From Stenotrophomonas sp046736075 (GTDB taxonomy: Bacteria > Pseudomonadota > Gammaproteobacteria > Xanthomonadales > Xanthomonadaceae), in NCBI RefSeq assembly GCF_046736075.1, contig NZ_CP177163.1, forward strand, positions 2,170,001-2,234,000: a stretch of DNA of 64,000 bases, read 5' to 3'. Of this stretch, positions 30,401 through 37,300 are shown one piece after another. How positions within the stretch are numbered: the first letter of the stretch is position 1; each line of letters opens with the position of its first letter. The position numbers and the translations under genes were made by a program. Under the pieces are notes generated by a model that worked only from the letters and a program-made list of their open reading frames with translations, was not told the origin of the DNA and searched no databases.

Positions 30401-31013
30401 CGGACTTTCTCAGTTCCAGGTCGGCCGCGGCCTGGATGGTCGTGGTCTGGTTGGAGCGGTTGTTGCCGGTGTTGGTATCGCCGGCGAAGAAGGGATCGTT
30501 GGACTGCAGCGCCACGATCGGCGTGGTCGCCGGCGGCAGCGCGGCAGCGAAGCCGATCGCCGCATGCAGGGTGATCGTCGCCGGCTGGGTCTGCACGGTG
30601 GTGACCGGCAGCTTGAACTGATACGGCGCGCCGGAGGCGCTCAGGGTCGGGTTGGTGCACACCACGCGGGTGGTGCCGGCGCTGCCCGGCGACGCGGTGC
30701 AGCCGGCCGGGGCGGGGCTGCCCAGCGCCGTGCCCAGCGGCAGGTCGATCAGGGTCACGCTTCCGGCCGCGCTGTCATTGGCGCCGTTCTCGACCTTGAC
30801 GTTGTAGATCACGGTGGTGCCGGCCGGCACCGGGTCGTACCCGGTATCGGAGAAGTCGGTGACCTGCAGATCGATCGCCAGGGCCGACAGCGGCAGGGCC
30901 AGCAACAGGGTCGCCAGTGCGGTGCGCCACCGGCCCATGCGGGCTGACGTACCTGCGCGCTCGAACGGCGTCACCGCCGCGCAGATGGCTGCGCGATCGC
31001 TATGGCTGGACAT
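21462..31013 (-). CDS. Giant DUF11/SdrD-B-repeat surface protein
   Basis: A 3183-residue secreted repeat protein. An N-terminal signal peptide (hydrophobic ALATLLLALPLSALA) is followed by eight DUF11-type modules (about residues 48-1300), each with a D-L-x-x-K-S opening and Y-x-V-x-N-x-G core. Nine SdrD-B-like modules follow (about 1305-2400) with V-x-x-D-R-N-N-N-G-x-x-D-x-G-E calcium-type loops and T-D-A-D-G-x-Y-x-F. Two more DUF11 and two more SdrD-B units are spread to the C-terminus, which ends in a Pro-rich tail. There is no LPXTG or autotransporter barrel. The start has an AGGGGA ribosome-binding site 8 bases upstream. It is probably a surface adhesin or stalk. It is coupled to a barrel gene and an OmpA gene downstream and preceded by a response-regulator gene. 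Confidence 0.88.
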   Translation of the reverse strand: MSSHSDRAAICAAVTPFERAGTSARMGRWRTALATLLLALPLSALAIDLQVTDFSDTGYDPVPAGTTVIYNVKVENGANDSAAGSVTLIDLPLGTALGSPAPAGCTASPGSAGTTRVVCTNPTLSASGAPYQFKLPVTTVQTQPATITLHAAIGFAAALPPATTPIVALQSNDPFFAGDTNTGNNRSNQTTTIQAAADLELRKSASPDPVIGGGEVTYTLTVKNNGPSVSTGFRVVDTLPPNVTLVGTPTGADWSFSAQNGTYNGTLAVGASTSYQFRGKVNVGTGNIVNAAVVNAGPVPDAVPDNNSAQVTTAVTAGADLAMSKSVSPAPAAAGSVVTYTLTARNDGPSAATGVVVTDAMPEGFVITGGVVPAGWTCTSSAGASVRTCSLAGSFAPGAQAIITITAQVPSTGTNSSGVVSNTARISATTPDPAPVNNSGTVGLTIIPDGADLLMSKSKSPLLVPVWNGTGVRSDSMMSSTLGVQNLGPRTVTGDLQVVDTLAVGEQWVDNTGQPILPGTSVVIGRWNCSVDRAWAVGQAQRVTCTLITGYPVAVNANAPSLVLQTLARTAGMLRNNVCTGGSGGSLEPVTAGGINRDPNDTNDCAGGESRATDDRADLSITKVTNGPSDTDNIIRNSDDSVTYTLQIHNAGEATTGVVVNDPIPGFVNGTTTVTANISPIGWNCRLSGSAWVCDAGTTVLGRNETATVRFTVNRGMFDSQSQPATVCGGQPLLPGRFCNTAGVRINPAIVGALGEIDQSNNTASDWVQIDPVANIATTRKDIISGTPGRAGVNTAYRITYQNRGPSSARGVVFSDVFTLPANDAGFVLLSALRTGSDAADKVCRVTTSDPSINSAPAPGGTSWFNTGGAPATLRLTCTPKDMANNSTETMTVEIRPNVNSGNTGRQFTNTGSFHFDLNGDGTPDPSSGTDASGRTYDYNSRTDDDSKDATLPFDAGRVDLIVNKIDQNFAGAVDPLGFDSRTGMEVNNYIYYQISVRNAGPSLATRAMIDDTITPPPGASVSLVGSRTGSAAGPLGVLEPVGTRCSVAAGSTNPSTGPQTISCTLPSVGVPTTDEGVITSNQTSYLYLVYQYMTAPPATGETLTNSVTARSAEAESDTSNNTATQETSIRTRSDLAMQKSSVVLAPSADPSQPLPAAAGTVSLHQPFWFVLDVINHGPGHSLSRDRSGTNPLNGDGVVVTDTLPDGLEVLGGAAAITWQKRGATADAGVQTTGLGNCLLAGRVVTCRMGDLALDGRVRVLIPARWTTLPANGTGLNTAKATSDQLDPEPGNNDDTTTHTVVRSSLSGVVFQDRDRSGANGGTVQSGEPLISGVTVHLSGEDAYGNAVALDATTDAQGAYRFENLAPAGAQGYTLTQTQPPAYANGPVAPPSSGPLAPSAGGVFAAVTPPDSADSVYTTIALGAGVDAVRYNFPEVRRPSLSGFVYVDGNYSNVRDAGDAPIVNATIELLDATGTVVATRTTGNDGSYSFLGLEPQIYTLREVLPDGSYRNRPSAINPGLVGGVACASCTVATGVGGDAASTDRIAGIDLSNGDDGTAFNFGEDAITAISGHVYLDRNGNGDFDAGDAGGRGSQPNGGLQDVTITLTGAGPDGAYGTADDLLPVSVKTDAQGRYTFDNLVVGQHYRITETQPQGYANATENPGNRIDITALPLTGSSDNDFGEKLGSLAGLVYEDFSNVAAGNNNGVRDSGENPIANVIVTLTGTDVLGNPVSLTATTDANGAYRFTDLLPAQAGTGYTVTETQPAAYLDGKHTAGTATTPGSTAVPNVISGIGIDPGQDATGYLFGELANAPISGTVYLDRNDDGQNNAGDVGIPGVQVVIVGAGPDGVFGTGDDTSETLVTNADGHYSYPGAVAGQDYRITETQPAGLAEGRQTPGNVINIVNLPVAGSTGNDFGERAGSVSGTVFLDRNNNGVQDAGEPGLPNVQVQLPAGTVDALGQPLAAINTDADGRYRFADLLAGTYTVTQQAAQPQFNGAATINGITRAGTIDSTPVGTATPVTSVPSTISAIVLPVGKDSLANNFGEVLAVSVSGTVFFDADNNGAQQGAAETGIEGVTIELTGTDDTGASVQRSVQTDADGRFAFADLRPGIYTLVEPQQPTGTSNGITTAGTVDGVGSGTATPVTTVPSRIGTIDLSTPGSASVDNLFGEIPLNSGISGKVWIDRNNDGVVDPGETGLANVVITLTGTDLVGNPISRDTVTDADGNYSFSDLPPGTYIVTEPDQPTGTRDGRTVAGSTGGTATAPGTPPSKITGVVLGVNQQSAQNNFGEIPTGSIAGRVYNDSNDNGLVDPGEGGIANVTVVLTGTDDLGQPVSITLTTDADGRYRFDGLRPGTYTVTEPTQPPQTLNGITTAGAVGGVVTGVASGRESVPSTIGQIVLPLGGDSLDNNFGEIGDSPDMLVSKSAHSPRFTVNNIAAYSIQVRNGGQQPSRGEYVVHDRLPPGLTLAAAPAGTGWVCTGAVGETRFTCRSQQVLAAGATSPDTIEVQALVGAAAAEAGTVHNAVLVEGGGENEFRAPTPAERGAFDGDVTQLPACGETIQFNACRVPNAVQLASSVGGTVWYDIGSDDQLLDGGDQRLPSWLVELVDPVSGQVVKTTTTGADGSYRFADVVPGVIWNIRFRDPTSNILWPNPVTRESLSGVLETCDAPAAIARAGVSACRVNANGTSQLEVVLRPGQHLPQQSLPVDPSGVVYDATTRDPVPGSIVTLSPVGLCTGYDPRTAVLNAGSGGYRLEGSAISMTVGSEGFYQFAFGPAAPARCEFKLTVTPPGSYQFVSTLIPPQGGSLSPAGGAGANHEVQPNRLAPTGAVGMPTQYYLGLFAGSDTAAIINNHLPLDTAVATGLAISKNGDRQTAEIGDTVQYTITIRQTAGSALRTVNVIDRLPRGFTYIDGTARADGRAVTDPSGKPGPLLGFDVGPIAVGGQIVLTYRVRVGVGAQQGDGINRAQAFGCAFSGGCIDTGSITPLPGALPSNRAEYRVRVTGGVFTDQACVLGKVFMDCNNNHVQDREELGIPGVRLYFSDGTWVISDSEGKYSYCGLPPQSHTLKVDASTLPVGARLTTSSNRNLGDADSLFLDLKNGELHRADFIEGSCANPVLEQVKARRTQGEVRAPETETGQAPLRFDSKPARAPQQATDSANQRPIVHPRANPPAAGASTEVQP

Positions 31014-31197
31014 GCGTTGTTCCCCTGTTCCTGTCTCTGCTGCTTTCAGAGGGAACCCGGCCGCAGGCGGCGATGACCGCAGACGGGCACGACGCTCCCA
31101 TGACGTAATGCGGCTGGACCGTGCGCGACTGTCGTCATTGGCACGCTCAAGCGGGGCGCATTGTGCTTTCGCAGCATCGGCAAGTCAGTGCCGCCCG

Positions 31198-31224
31198 CTC
31201 ACGCTGGCTCACACTGACTCACAC
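31198..31224. promoter_or_regulatory. Three direct repeats with 10-bp period, probable regulator-binding site
   Basis: CTCAC recurs at 31198, 31208 and 31218 in CTCACGCTGG-CTCACACTGA-CTCACAC. OmpR-family regulators bind direct repeats of this spacing. The site lies about 185-215 bp before the giant gene and just after the regulator gene that precedes it. Confidence 0.55.
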
Positions 31225-31240
31225 GCCGGGGTGCCTGTTC

Positions 31241-31990
31241 TCAGGCGGTCAGCAGATAGCCCTGCCCACGCAGGGCGCGGAGCGGGAGTTCCAGCCCGGT
31301 GGCGGTACGCACACGCGCACGCAGCCGGTGCACCAGCACATCGAGCCGGTGCGGGTCGAAATCCCAGGGGGTATCGGTAATGCGTTCAATCAGGCGTTCG
31401 CGCGTGACCGGTTCACCGGCCGCCTCGAACAACAGCTGGAGCGTGCCGCGCTCCATCGCGGTCAACGCGAGCGTCTGCAGGGCGGGCGACTGCAGCGTCC
31501 AGCCATCGGAGGACAACTGCCAGGACTGCTGCGGCGCAGTGGCAGGCGGCACGGCAGGGCGCGCGGCGGACAGGCGGCGACGCAGGCTGAGCAGCCCGGC
31601 GGCCAACAGGTCCAGGTCCAGCGGTTTGACCAGGTAGACGTCGGCGCCCTGGGTCAGGCCGCGCGCCATGTCGTGCGCACTGCCACGCCCGGTCAGCATC
31701 ACGATGCCGATATCGCCCGCCTGGCGCAGATGAGCGGCCACCGCATAGCCGTCTTCGCCGGGCAGGCCGACATCAAGCACGACGATGTCGCAGCGGTCGT
31801 GCAGCAGCGCGCGGTACAGCGCCTCGGCGCTGCCCAGCCCGCGCACGCCGGCACCGCGCCAGCGCAGGTCATCGAGCATCAGATCGAGCAGCTCCGGGTC
31901 ATCCTCGACCACCCAGACGGTCAAACCGTCCAGTTCCTTTTCCACCGCCGGCAGCGCTGCGCCGCCGGAGTTGTCCTGGTCTGCCGTCAC
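31241..31990 (-). CDS. OmpR/PhoB-family response regulator
   Basis: A 249-residue regulator. The receiver domain has the acidic pair ED-D in WVVEDDPE, the phospho-Asp in IVVLDVGLPGEDG and Lys in VYLVKPLD. The C-terminal winged helix (about 150-249) has LTAMERGTLQLLFEAAGEPVTRERL and DVLVHRLRARV...RALRGQGYLL. I choose a GTG start at 31990 because GGGAGG precedes it. The open frame continues 20 codons upstream to an ATG without such a site. No histidine kinase gene is adjacent. It lies directly upstream of the giant surface-protein operon on the same strand, with 10-bp direct repeats between them, so control of that operon is likely. Confidence 0.9.
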   Translation of the reverse strand: MTADQDNSGGAALPAVEKELDGLTVWVVEDDPELLDLMLDDLRWRGAGVRGLGSAEALYRALLHDRCDIVVLDVGLPGEDGYAVAAHLRQAGDIGIVMLTGRGSAHDMARGLTQGADVYLVKPLDLDLLAAGLLSLRRRLSAARPAVPPATAPQQSWQLSSDGWTLQSPALQTLALTAMERGTLQLLFEAAGEPVTRERLIERITDTPWDFDPHRLDVLVHRLRARVRTATGLELPLRALRGQGYLLTA

Positions 31991-32078
31991 GTGACCGCTT
32001 CCCTCCCCTTCACCGGCCTGCAGTCTAGCTGCCGTCCGGAAACGCGCCAAATGCGACCAAGGTAGCGGCCGACATGTC

Positions 32079-32107
32079 GCCGGTCACGACGCGGAATCGT
32101 GACCGGC
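32079..32107 (-). terminator. Hairpin downstream of the S46 peptidase gene
   Basis: The arms GCCGGTCACGA and TCGTGACCGGC match perfectly over 11 bp around a 7-base loop. It sits 8 bases after the peptidase stop codon and before the response-regulator gene. No T-run follows. Confidence 0.55.
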
Positions 32108-32115
32108 AAAGTGCC

Positions 32116-34263
32116 TCATTCCGCCGGCACGTCCATTTCCTTCAGCAGCGCGGGCGCCGGATAGACCTTGGCCAGCAGCCAGCGCAGGTAGCGCATGTCC
32201 ACGTGCACCGCGCGCTTGTAGCGCGGGTCGAACCACCAGCTGGCGCTGACCGACTCCCAGTTGCTGTCGAAGTTCAGGCCGATCAGCTCGCCCCGCGCAT
32301 TGAGCACCGGCGAGCCCGAATTGCCGCCCGTGGTATCCAGGTTGGTCAGGAAGTTGACCGTCTGGGTCTTCAGCACCGGATCGGCCGTGCTGCCGAAATC
32401 GCCCTTGGCGATCGCGGCCAGCAGCGGCTTGGGCGCGTCGAACGGGTAGGCGTTGGTGTTCTTCTCCACGATCCCGGCCACGGTGGTCACCGGATCGAAA
32501 TGCACCGCATCGCGCGGCGACAGCGCTTCAACCTTGCCGTAGCTGATGCGCAGGGTGCGGTTGGCATCCGGGTACACCGCGCGGCCCTGCTTGGCACGCC
32601 ACGCGAACAGCGCCTGCATGTAGGCCGGGCGCAGGCGCAGCTGCTCGCCCGCGCGGGTCTTGCTCTGGTCGTCCAGGCGCAGCTGGGCCACCACGAGCGG
32701 GCCGGCCAGGTCGATCAGCGGGTCGCGGGCCAGCGCCTTGCCGTCCTTGGCAGCAGCCAGGCGCGACAGGCGCTCGGCTTCGTCACCGAGGCGGGTGCTG
32801 GCGTACAGGCCATCCAGCGCCTTGGCCAGCGCCGCCGGGGTACGCCCGAAGGCGGCGTCGAACTCGGGCACGCGCTGCGCATCCGGCAGCTGCTGGTAGC
32901 GGCTCAGCAGCGCGGTCAGCAGGGCCTTCTCGACCGCCGGATCGTAGCGCCGCTGGACCTGCTTGAGCACGCCTTCGATCATCGCCAGGTCGCGCTCCTG
33001 GTAGCCGCTTTCGCGCTCGGCATCGGGCTTGGCCGATTCGACGCGCAGGCGTTCCAGCATCAGCGCCGAACGCAGCAGCTGGCTCTGGCTGGCGACCAGG
33101 TCCAGCAGCAGATCACGCTCGCCGAACGAGGCGCCCTGCGACAGCGAGCCCAGCAGCGCGTCGATGTCGGTGCGGTAGGTTGCATCGGTGGCAGCCAGCA
33201 TCGCCGTCTCGTCGGCAGCACGCTGCGCCTTGGCATCGCTGCGCAGCAGGCCTTCCAGCTCGCCGGCGGCGCGCTTGCGGTTGTTCTTCAACGACTGCAG
33301 TTGCGAAGCGTAGCGGGTACGTGCCTGCGCATCCTGCGCGCTGGCCGCCTCGATGGTGTCGATCATCTGCTGGTACACCGCCACGCGGCGCGGCAGGACC
33401 GCGTCGATCTGGCTGGCGAACTCGGCTGCGGTGCGGTGGCGGTAGGTGATGCCCGGGTAGCCGGCCAGCATCGCGTAGTCGCCGGTCTTCGGGCCGTCGA
33501 TGGCCATCTTCAGGTGTGCCGGCGGCTGGTACGGCACGTTGTCCACGCTGTACGGCGCGGGCTTGCCGTCCTTGCCCACGTAGGCACGCAGCAGGGTGAA
33601 GTCACCGGTGTGGCGCGGCCACATGAAGTTGTCGATCTCATCGCCGTAGTTGCCGATCGCGCGCGGCGGCGCGTAGACCAGGCGCACATCGCTCAGTTCA
33701 AGCTGGCGGATGCGGTAGAAATCGGTGCCGTAGTACATGTCGGCCACGCTGCAGCGCACGTTGCCGGCCTGCTCGCACTCGGCCACCAGGCGCTTGGTGG
33801 CGCGGTCCACGGCATCGAAGTAGGCCCGGCCGGTCTTGCCGCGCGCCTCGCGCAGCACCTCGTCGGTGACCTTGTCGAAGCCGGTGGTGACCAGCACACG
33901 GAAGTCCGGGTTGGCCGGGCGCTCGTCGCTGCGGCCCGTGGCGATGAAGCCGTCGTTGATCAGGTTGTGCTCGGGCGAGCTGTTGTACTGGATCACGCCC
34001 ATCGCGACATGGTGGTTGGTGAGCAGCAGGCCATCGCCGGACACGAACGAACCGGTACCGCCGCCGGCACGCACCACCGCGCTCAACGGGGGCGCGGTGA
34101 CGTTGGCCAGGTCGGCCGGGTTGCCCTTGAAGCCGGCCGCCTTCAGCGGTTTGGCCAGGTCCGGCAGCTGGGTCGGCATCCACATGCCTTCATCGGCATG
34201 GGCGCCGGCGGCGAGGGTCAGGCCGAGGGCCAGGGCGGCGGTAAGAGGCTTGCGTGGCGACAT
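32116..34263 (-). CDS. S46-family dipeptidyl-peptidase (DPP7/DPP11 type)
   Basis: A 715-residue periplasmic serine peptidase with a signal peptide ending near GAHADEG. It removes dipeptides from oligopeptide N-termini. The trypsin-like halves carry the catalytic His85 in GLLLTNHHVA and Ser649 in TTGGNSGSPVLN, with a large helical insertion (about residues 270-570) that caps the active site. The residue aligning with the known specificity position (Gly in DPP7, Arg in DPP11 of Porphyromonas) appears to be Ser667 in NFDSNWE, so substrate preference cannot be called. The start MSPRKPLT is used because it begins the signal peptide. The longer frame has 20 unsupported residues. Confidence 0.9.
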   Translation of the reverse strand: MSPRKPLTAALALGLTLAAGAHADEGMWMPTQLPDLAKPLKAAGFKGNPADLANVTAPPLSAVVRAGGGTGSFVSGDGLLLTNHHVAMGVIQYNSSPEHNLINDGFIATGRSDERPANPDFRVLVTTGFDKVTDEVLREARGKTGRAYFDAVDRATKRLVAECEQAGNVRCSVADMYYGTDFYRIRQLELSDVRLVYAPPRAIGNYGDEIDNFMWPRHTGDFTLLRAYVGKDGKPAPYSVDNVPYQPPAHLKMAIDGPKTGDYAMLAGYPGITYRHRTAAEFASQIDAVLPRRVAVYQQMIDTIEAASAQDAQARTRYASQLQSLKNNRKRAAGELEGLLRSDAKAQRAADETAMLAATDATYRTDIDALLGSLSQGASFGERDLLLDLVASQSQLLRSALMLERLRVESAKPDAERESGYQERDLAMIEGVLKQVQRRYDPAVEKALLTALLSRYQQLPDAQRVPEFDAAFGRTPAALAKALDGLYASTRLGDEAERLSRLAAAKDGKALARDPLIDLAGPLVVAQLRLDDQSKTRAGEQLRLRPAYMQALFAWRAKQGRAVYPDANRTLRISYGKVEALSPRDAVHFDPVTTVAGIVEKNTNAYPFDAPKPLLAAIAKGDFGSTADPVLKTQTVNFLTNLDTTGGNSGSPVLNARGELIGLNFDSNWESVSASWWFDPRYKRAVHVDMRYLRWLLAKVYPAPALLKEMDVPAE

Positions 34264-34368
34264 GGACACATCCGGTACGTCAGAACAGCCCGGGACCATA
34301 GCCGCTGCGCCCTGCCGGGGCAACGGCCGATGGTTGGGCAGCGCCGCGCAGCGCGCGGCCGCCCTCCC

Positions 34369-37300
34369 TTATTTCTCCCGGCGCCAGTTCAGCGAGCCGC
34401 GGTTTTCCACGGTGCTCGATTCCAGCTCCACGTCGAAACCGCGACGCAGCAGGTACTTCAACGTCAGCACCGAGCCGCTGCCAACCAGCGACACGCCGTA
34501 GCCGATGTACAGCTTGGGCGAGATGTACTTGCCCACCCCGATCACCGAGCCGCCCAGCGCGCGCGACTGGCTGACGCCGGCGTCGTCCAGGCCCAGCTTG
34601 GCCCCCAGCTGCGAGGCGAGCAGGCCGCTGCCGGCCGACAGCGCCGCCGAGGCCGCGTTGACCTGCTGCGCCTGGTCGCTGCTGGCGCCGGTGAGGCTGC
34701 GTCCCAGCACCAGATAGGCCAGCGCTTCGGACTGCGACATCGCCGGATCGGACCACACATCCACGCGCGGCGACTGTGCCCGCCCGGTGACATCGATGCC
34801 GGCGGTGACATCACCCACCCGCCGCTCGGCGCGGATGTTGATGCGCGGATCGGAGACCGCGTTGTAGTTCCAGTTCAAGTTGCCACGGGTGATGGTCAGG
34901 TCCTGCCCGTAGGCCTTGTACCGGCCGCTCACTTCCAGCCCGCCGTTGGCGGTCATCTCGCGGCCCGGACGCGACCACACCTGCATCTTGCCGCCGAGCG
35001 CGCCCTTCAGGCCGAACCCGCTCATCTTGACCTTGTCGCCCAGGCTCACGGTCAGGTCCATGTCCAGCGGCGAGGTCGGCGTTTCCTCCGGATCAACCGG
35101 GTCCAGCACCACCACGTCCTCCGACACGGAGGTGCCACGATCCAGCCGCTCCAGGTCCAGGTCGGCTTCGGGAACATGCACGCTGCCGCGCAGCTGCATG
35201 GCGGTGCCGGCCAGGGTGAAGTCGAGGTTCGGATTGGCCACCACGCGCAGTTCGGGGGTGTTGGCCAGCAGCACGTTCTCGCCGTGGATATGCAGCTGCA
35301 GCGGCTGCGCATCGCCGAACCACGACAGCCCACCGTCCACGTACAGGGTGCCCTTGCCCGAATTGGCCTGCGCGGCGATCTTGGCCGAGCCGTCCGGCTG
35401 GGCGGTGAAGCTGCCCTTGCCCTCGGCGAAGGTCAGGCCCAGCGCCGGGAACTCGCCGTTGAAGTTGCTCAGCGTGGCCTCGCCCCCCAGCGACGGCGTG
35501 CCGCGCGTCCCGCGCAGGCTGACGTGGCCTTCGATCAGCCCGGTCGGGCGCACGATGTCCGGCGAGAACAGCTCCAGCCAGTACAGCCGCGACATGTTGA
35601 GGTACAGCTCGCCGTTGAGCGGCGCACCGGCATCCCAGCCGGTCTGCACCTTGGCATCCACGAAGCCGTTGCCCTGGAAGCCCACACCCAGCTTGGCGTT
35701 GATCTGCGCGGGCGTCATTTCCACGTTGACCGAGAACTGGTCGTAACGCACCAGCTCGCCGCGGGCGTTGTCGCCGAGGCGGATGCCGCCTTCCAGCGAG
35801 GCGATCTTGACCGCGCCCTCCCAGGCGTTGCCGCGTGGCCGGATGCTGGCATCCAGGGTCAGTTCGCCGCGCAGGTAGATGCGGCGCCCCGACTGCGGCG
35901 GCAGCCACGGCTGCACCAGCGCCAGCGGCAGCGCATCGCCGCGCACCTGCAGGCCTTCGCGCGGCCAGTTGGCGCTGGCGCACAGGGCGCCGCCGGTGGC
36001 CGCGCCCAGGCAGGTGTCGCTGAGGGTGAACGCACTGCCCTGCACGCTGAAGGTGGAGGGGCCACGCAGGTTCCAGACGTCGCCCTTGACCGGTGCGATG
36101 CGCAGCGAGGACAGATCGCCACGCCACACCTGGCCCTGCTGGCGCACGCCGCCCTGCAGCGCGACCGCGCCCAGTTCGTTGCGGGTCTGCGCGTCCACGC
36201 GCAGGTTGGAGAGGCTGCCGCGCGCATCCACGTTCAGCGTGTCCAGCAGCATGCCGACCTGCACCTTGCTGCCCTGCACCGCCAACGTGCCGCTGTCGCC
36301 CTGCCACGGCAGGCGCCCCTTGATGCTGACCGCCTCGGCGCTCCAGTCGTCCCAGCGCAGCCCGCTGCCGACCAGGTCGGCACTGATGTCCGGCGCGGTG
36401 CGCGGCCCCTTCACCAGCACATGGCCGCGCAGGCTGCCGCTGCTGCCCGGCAGCAGATCGTCAAGCTGCACCGGTTCCAGCTGCGCGTCGATATCCAGGC
36501 GGTCGCCGACCGAGCCCTTGGCGGTGAGGCGGCTGTTGCCCAGCGCCAGCGCCACATTGCCTTCGCCCTGTGTGCCGCGCAGCGCGAACTGCCCCTTGGC
36601 ATCCAGCGCGCGCTTGCGCAGCGTGCCCTTGATACCTGGCACATCCACGGTGGCTTCGTAGCTGCCGGCGGTACCGGCCGGGCTGTTGGCCGGCGGCGGC
36701 AACTGGCGGCCCTTCGACGCCAGCGCACCGGACAGGCGGCCGTCCCAGCCGGGCACGAAGTACCCCGGGTCGAAATCGGCCAGCTTCACTGCGGCATCCC
36801 AGTCCAGCTGCGGTGCCCAGGCCACACGGCCGGTGACATCCAGCGAACCGCCCGGGGTGCTGGCCTGCAGCTGTTTGATCAGCGCGGCCTGGTCGTTGCC
36901 GCGTACGTCGAACTGCAGGTCGGCGTTCTGCTTCTCGCGTTCCACCGAGGCCTTGCCCACCGCCGCCCATGCCTTCAGCGTGCCGGCCAGGCCCATCCGT
37001 GCCTCGGTCAGCGTCACCGGCACCGGGGCCGCCGCATCCGGCGCGGACGGGTCGGCCGCCGGCACGAAGGTCAGGTCGTTGGCCACGATGGAGAAGCGCA
37101 GGCTGGCGTTCTCCTTGTCGGTGAAGTCGGCGGTGCCTTCCAGCCGTGCCTGGCCACCGAAGCCCTTCAGCTGCAGCGGGGCCACGGTCAGCACCTGATC
37201 GGCCAGGCCGACCTTGGACGGGGCCAGCTCCAGCGCAATGTCGCCCTGCTTGAACGTGCCGCGCAGGTTGGCCTGGCCGCCCTTGCCATCGGCCTGCAGG

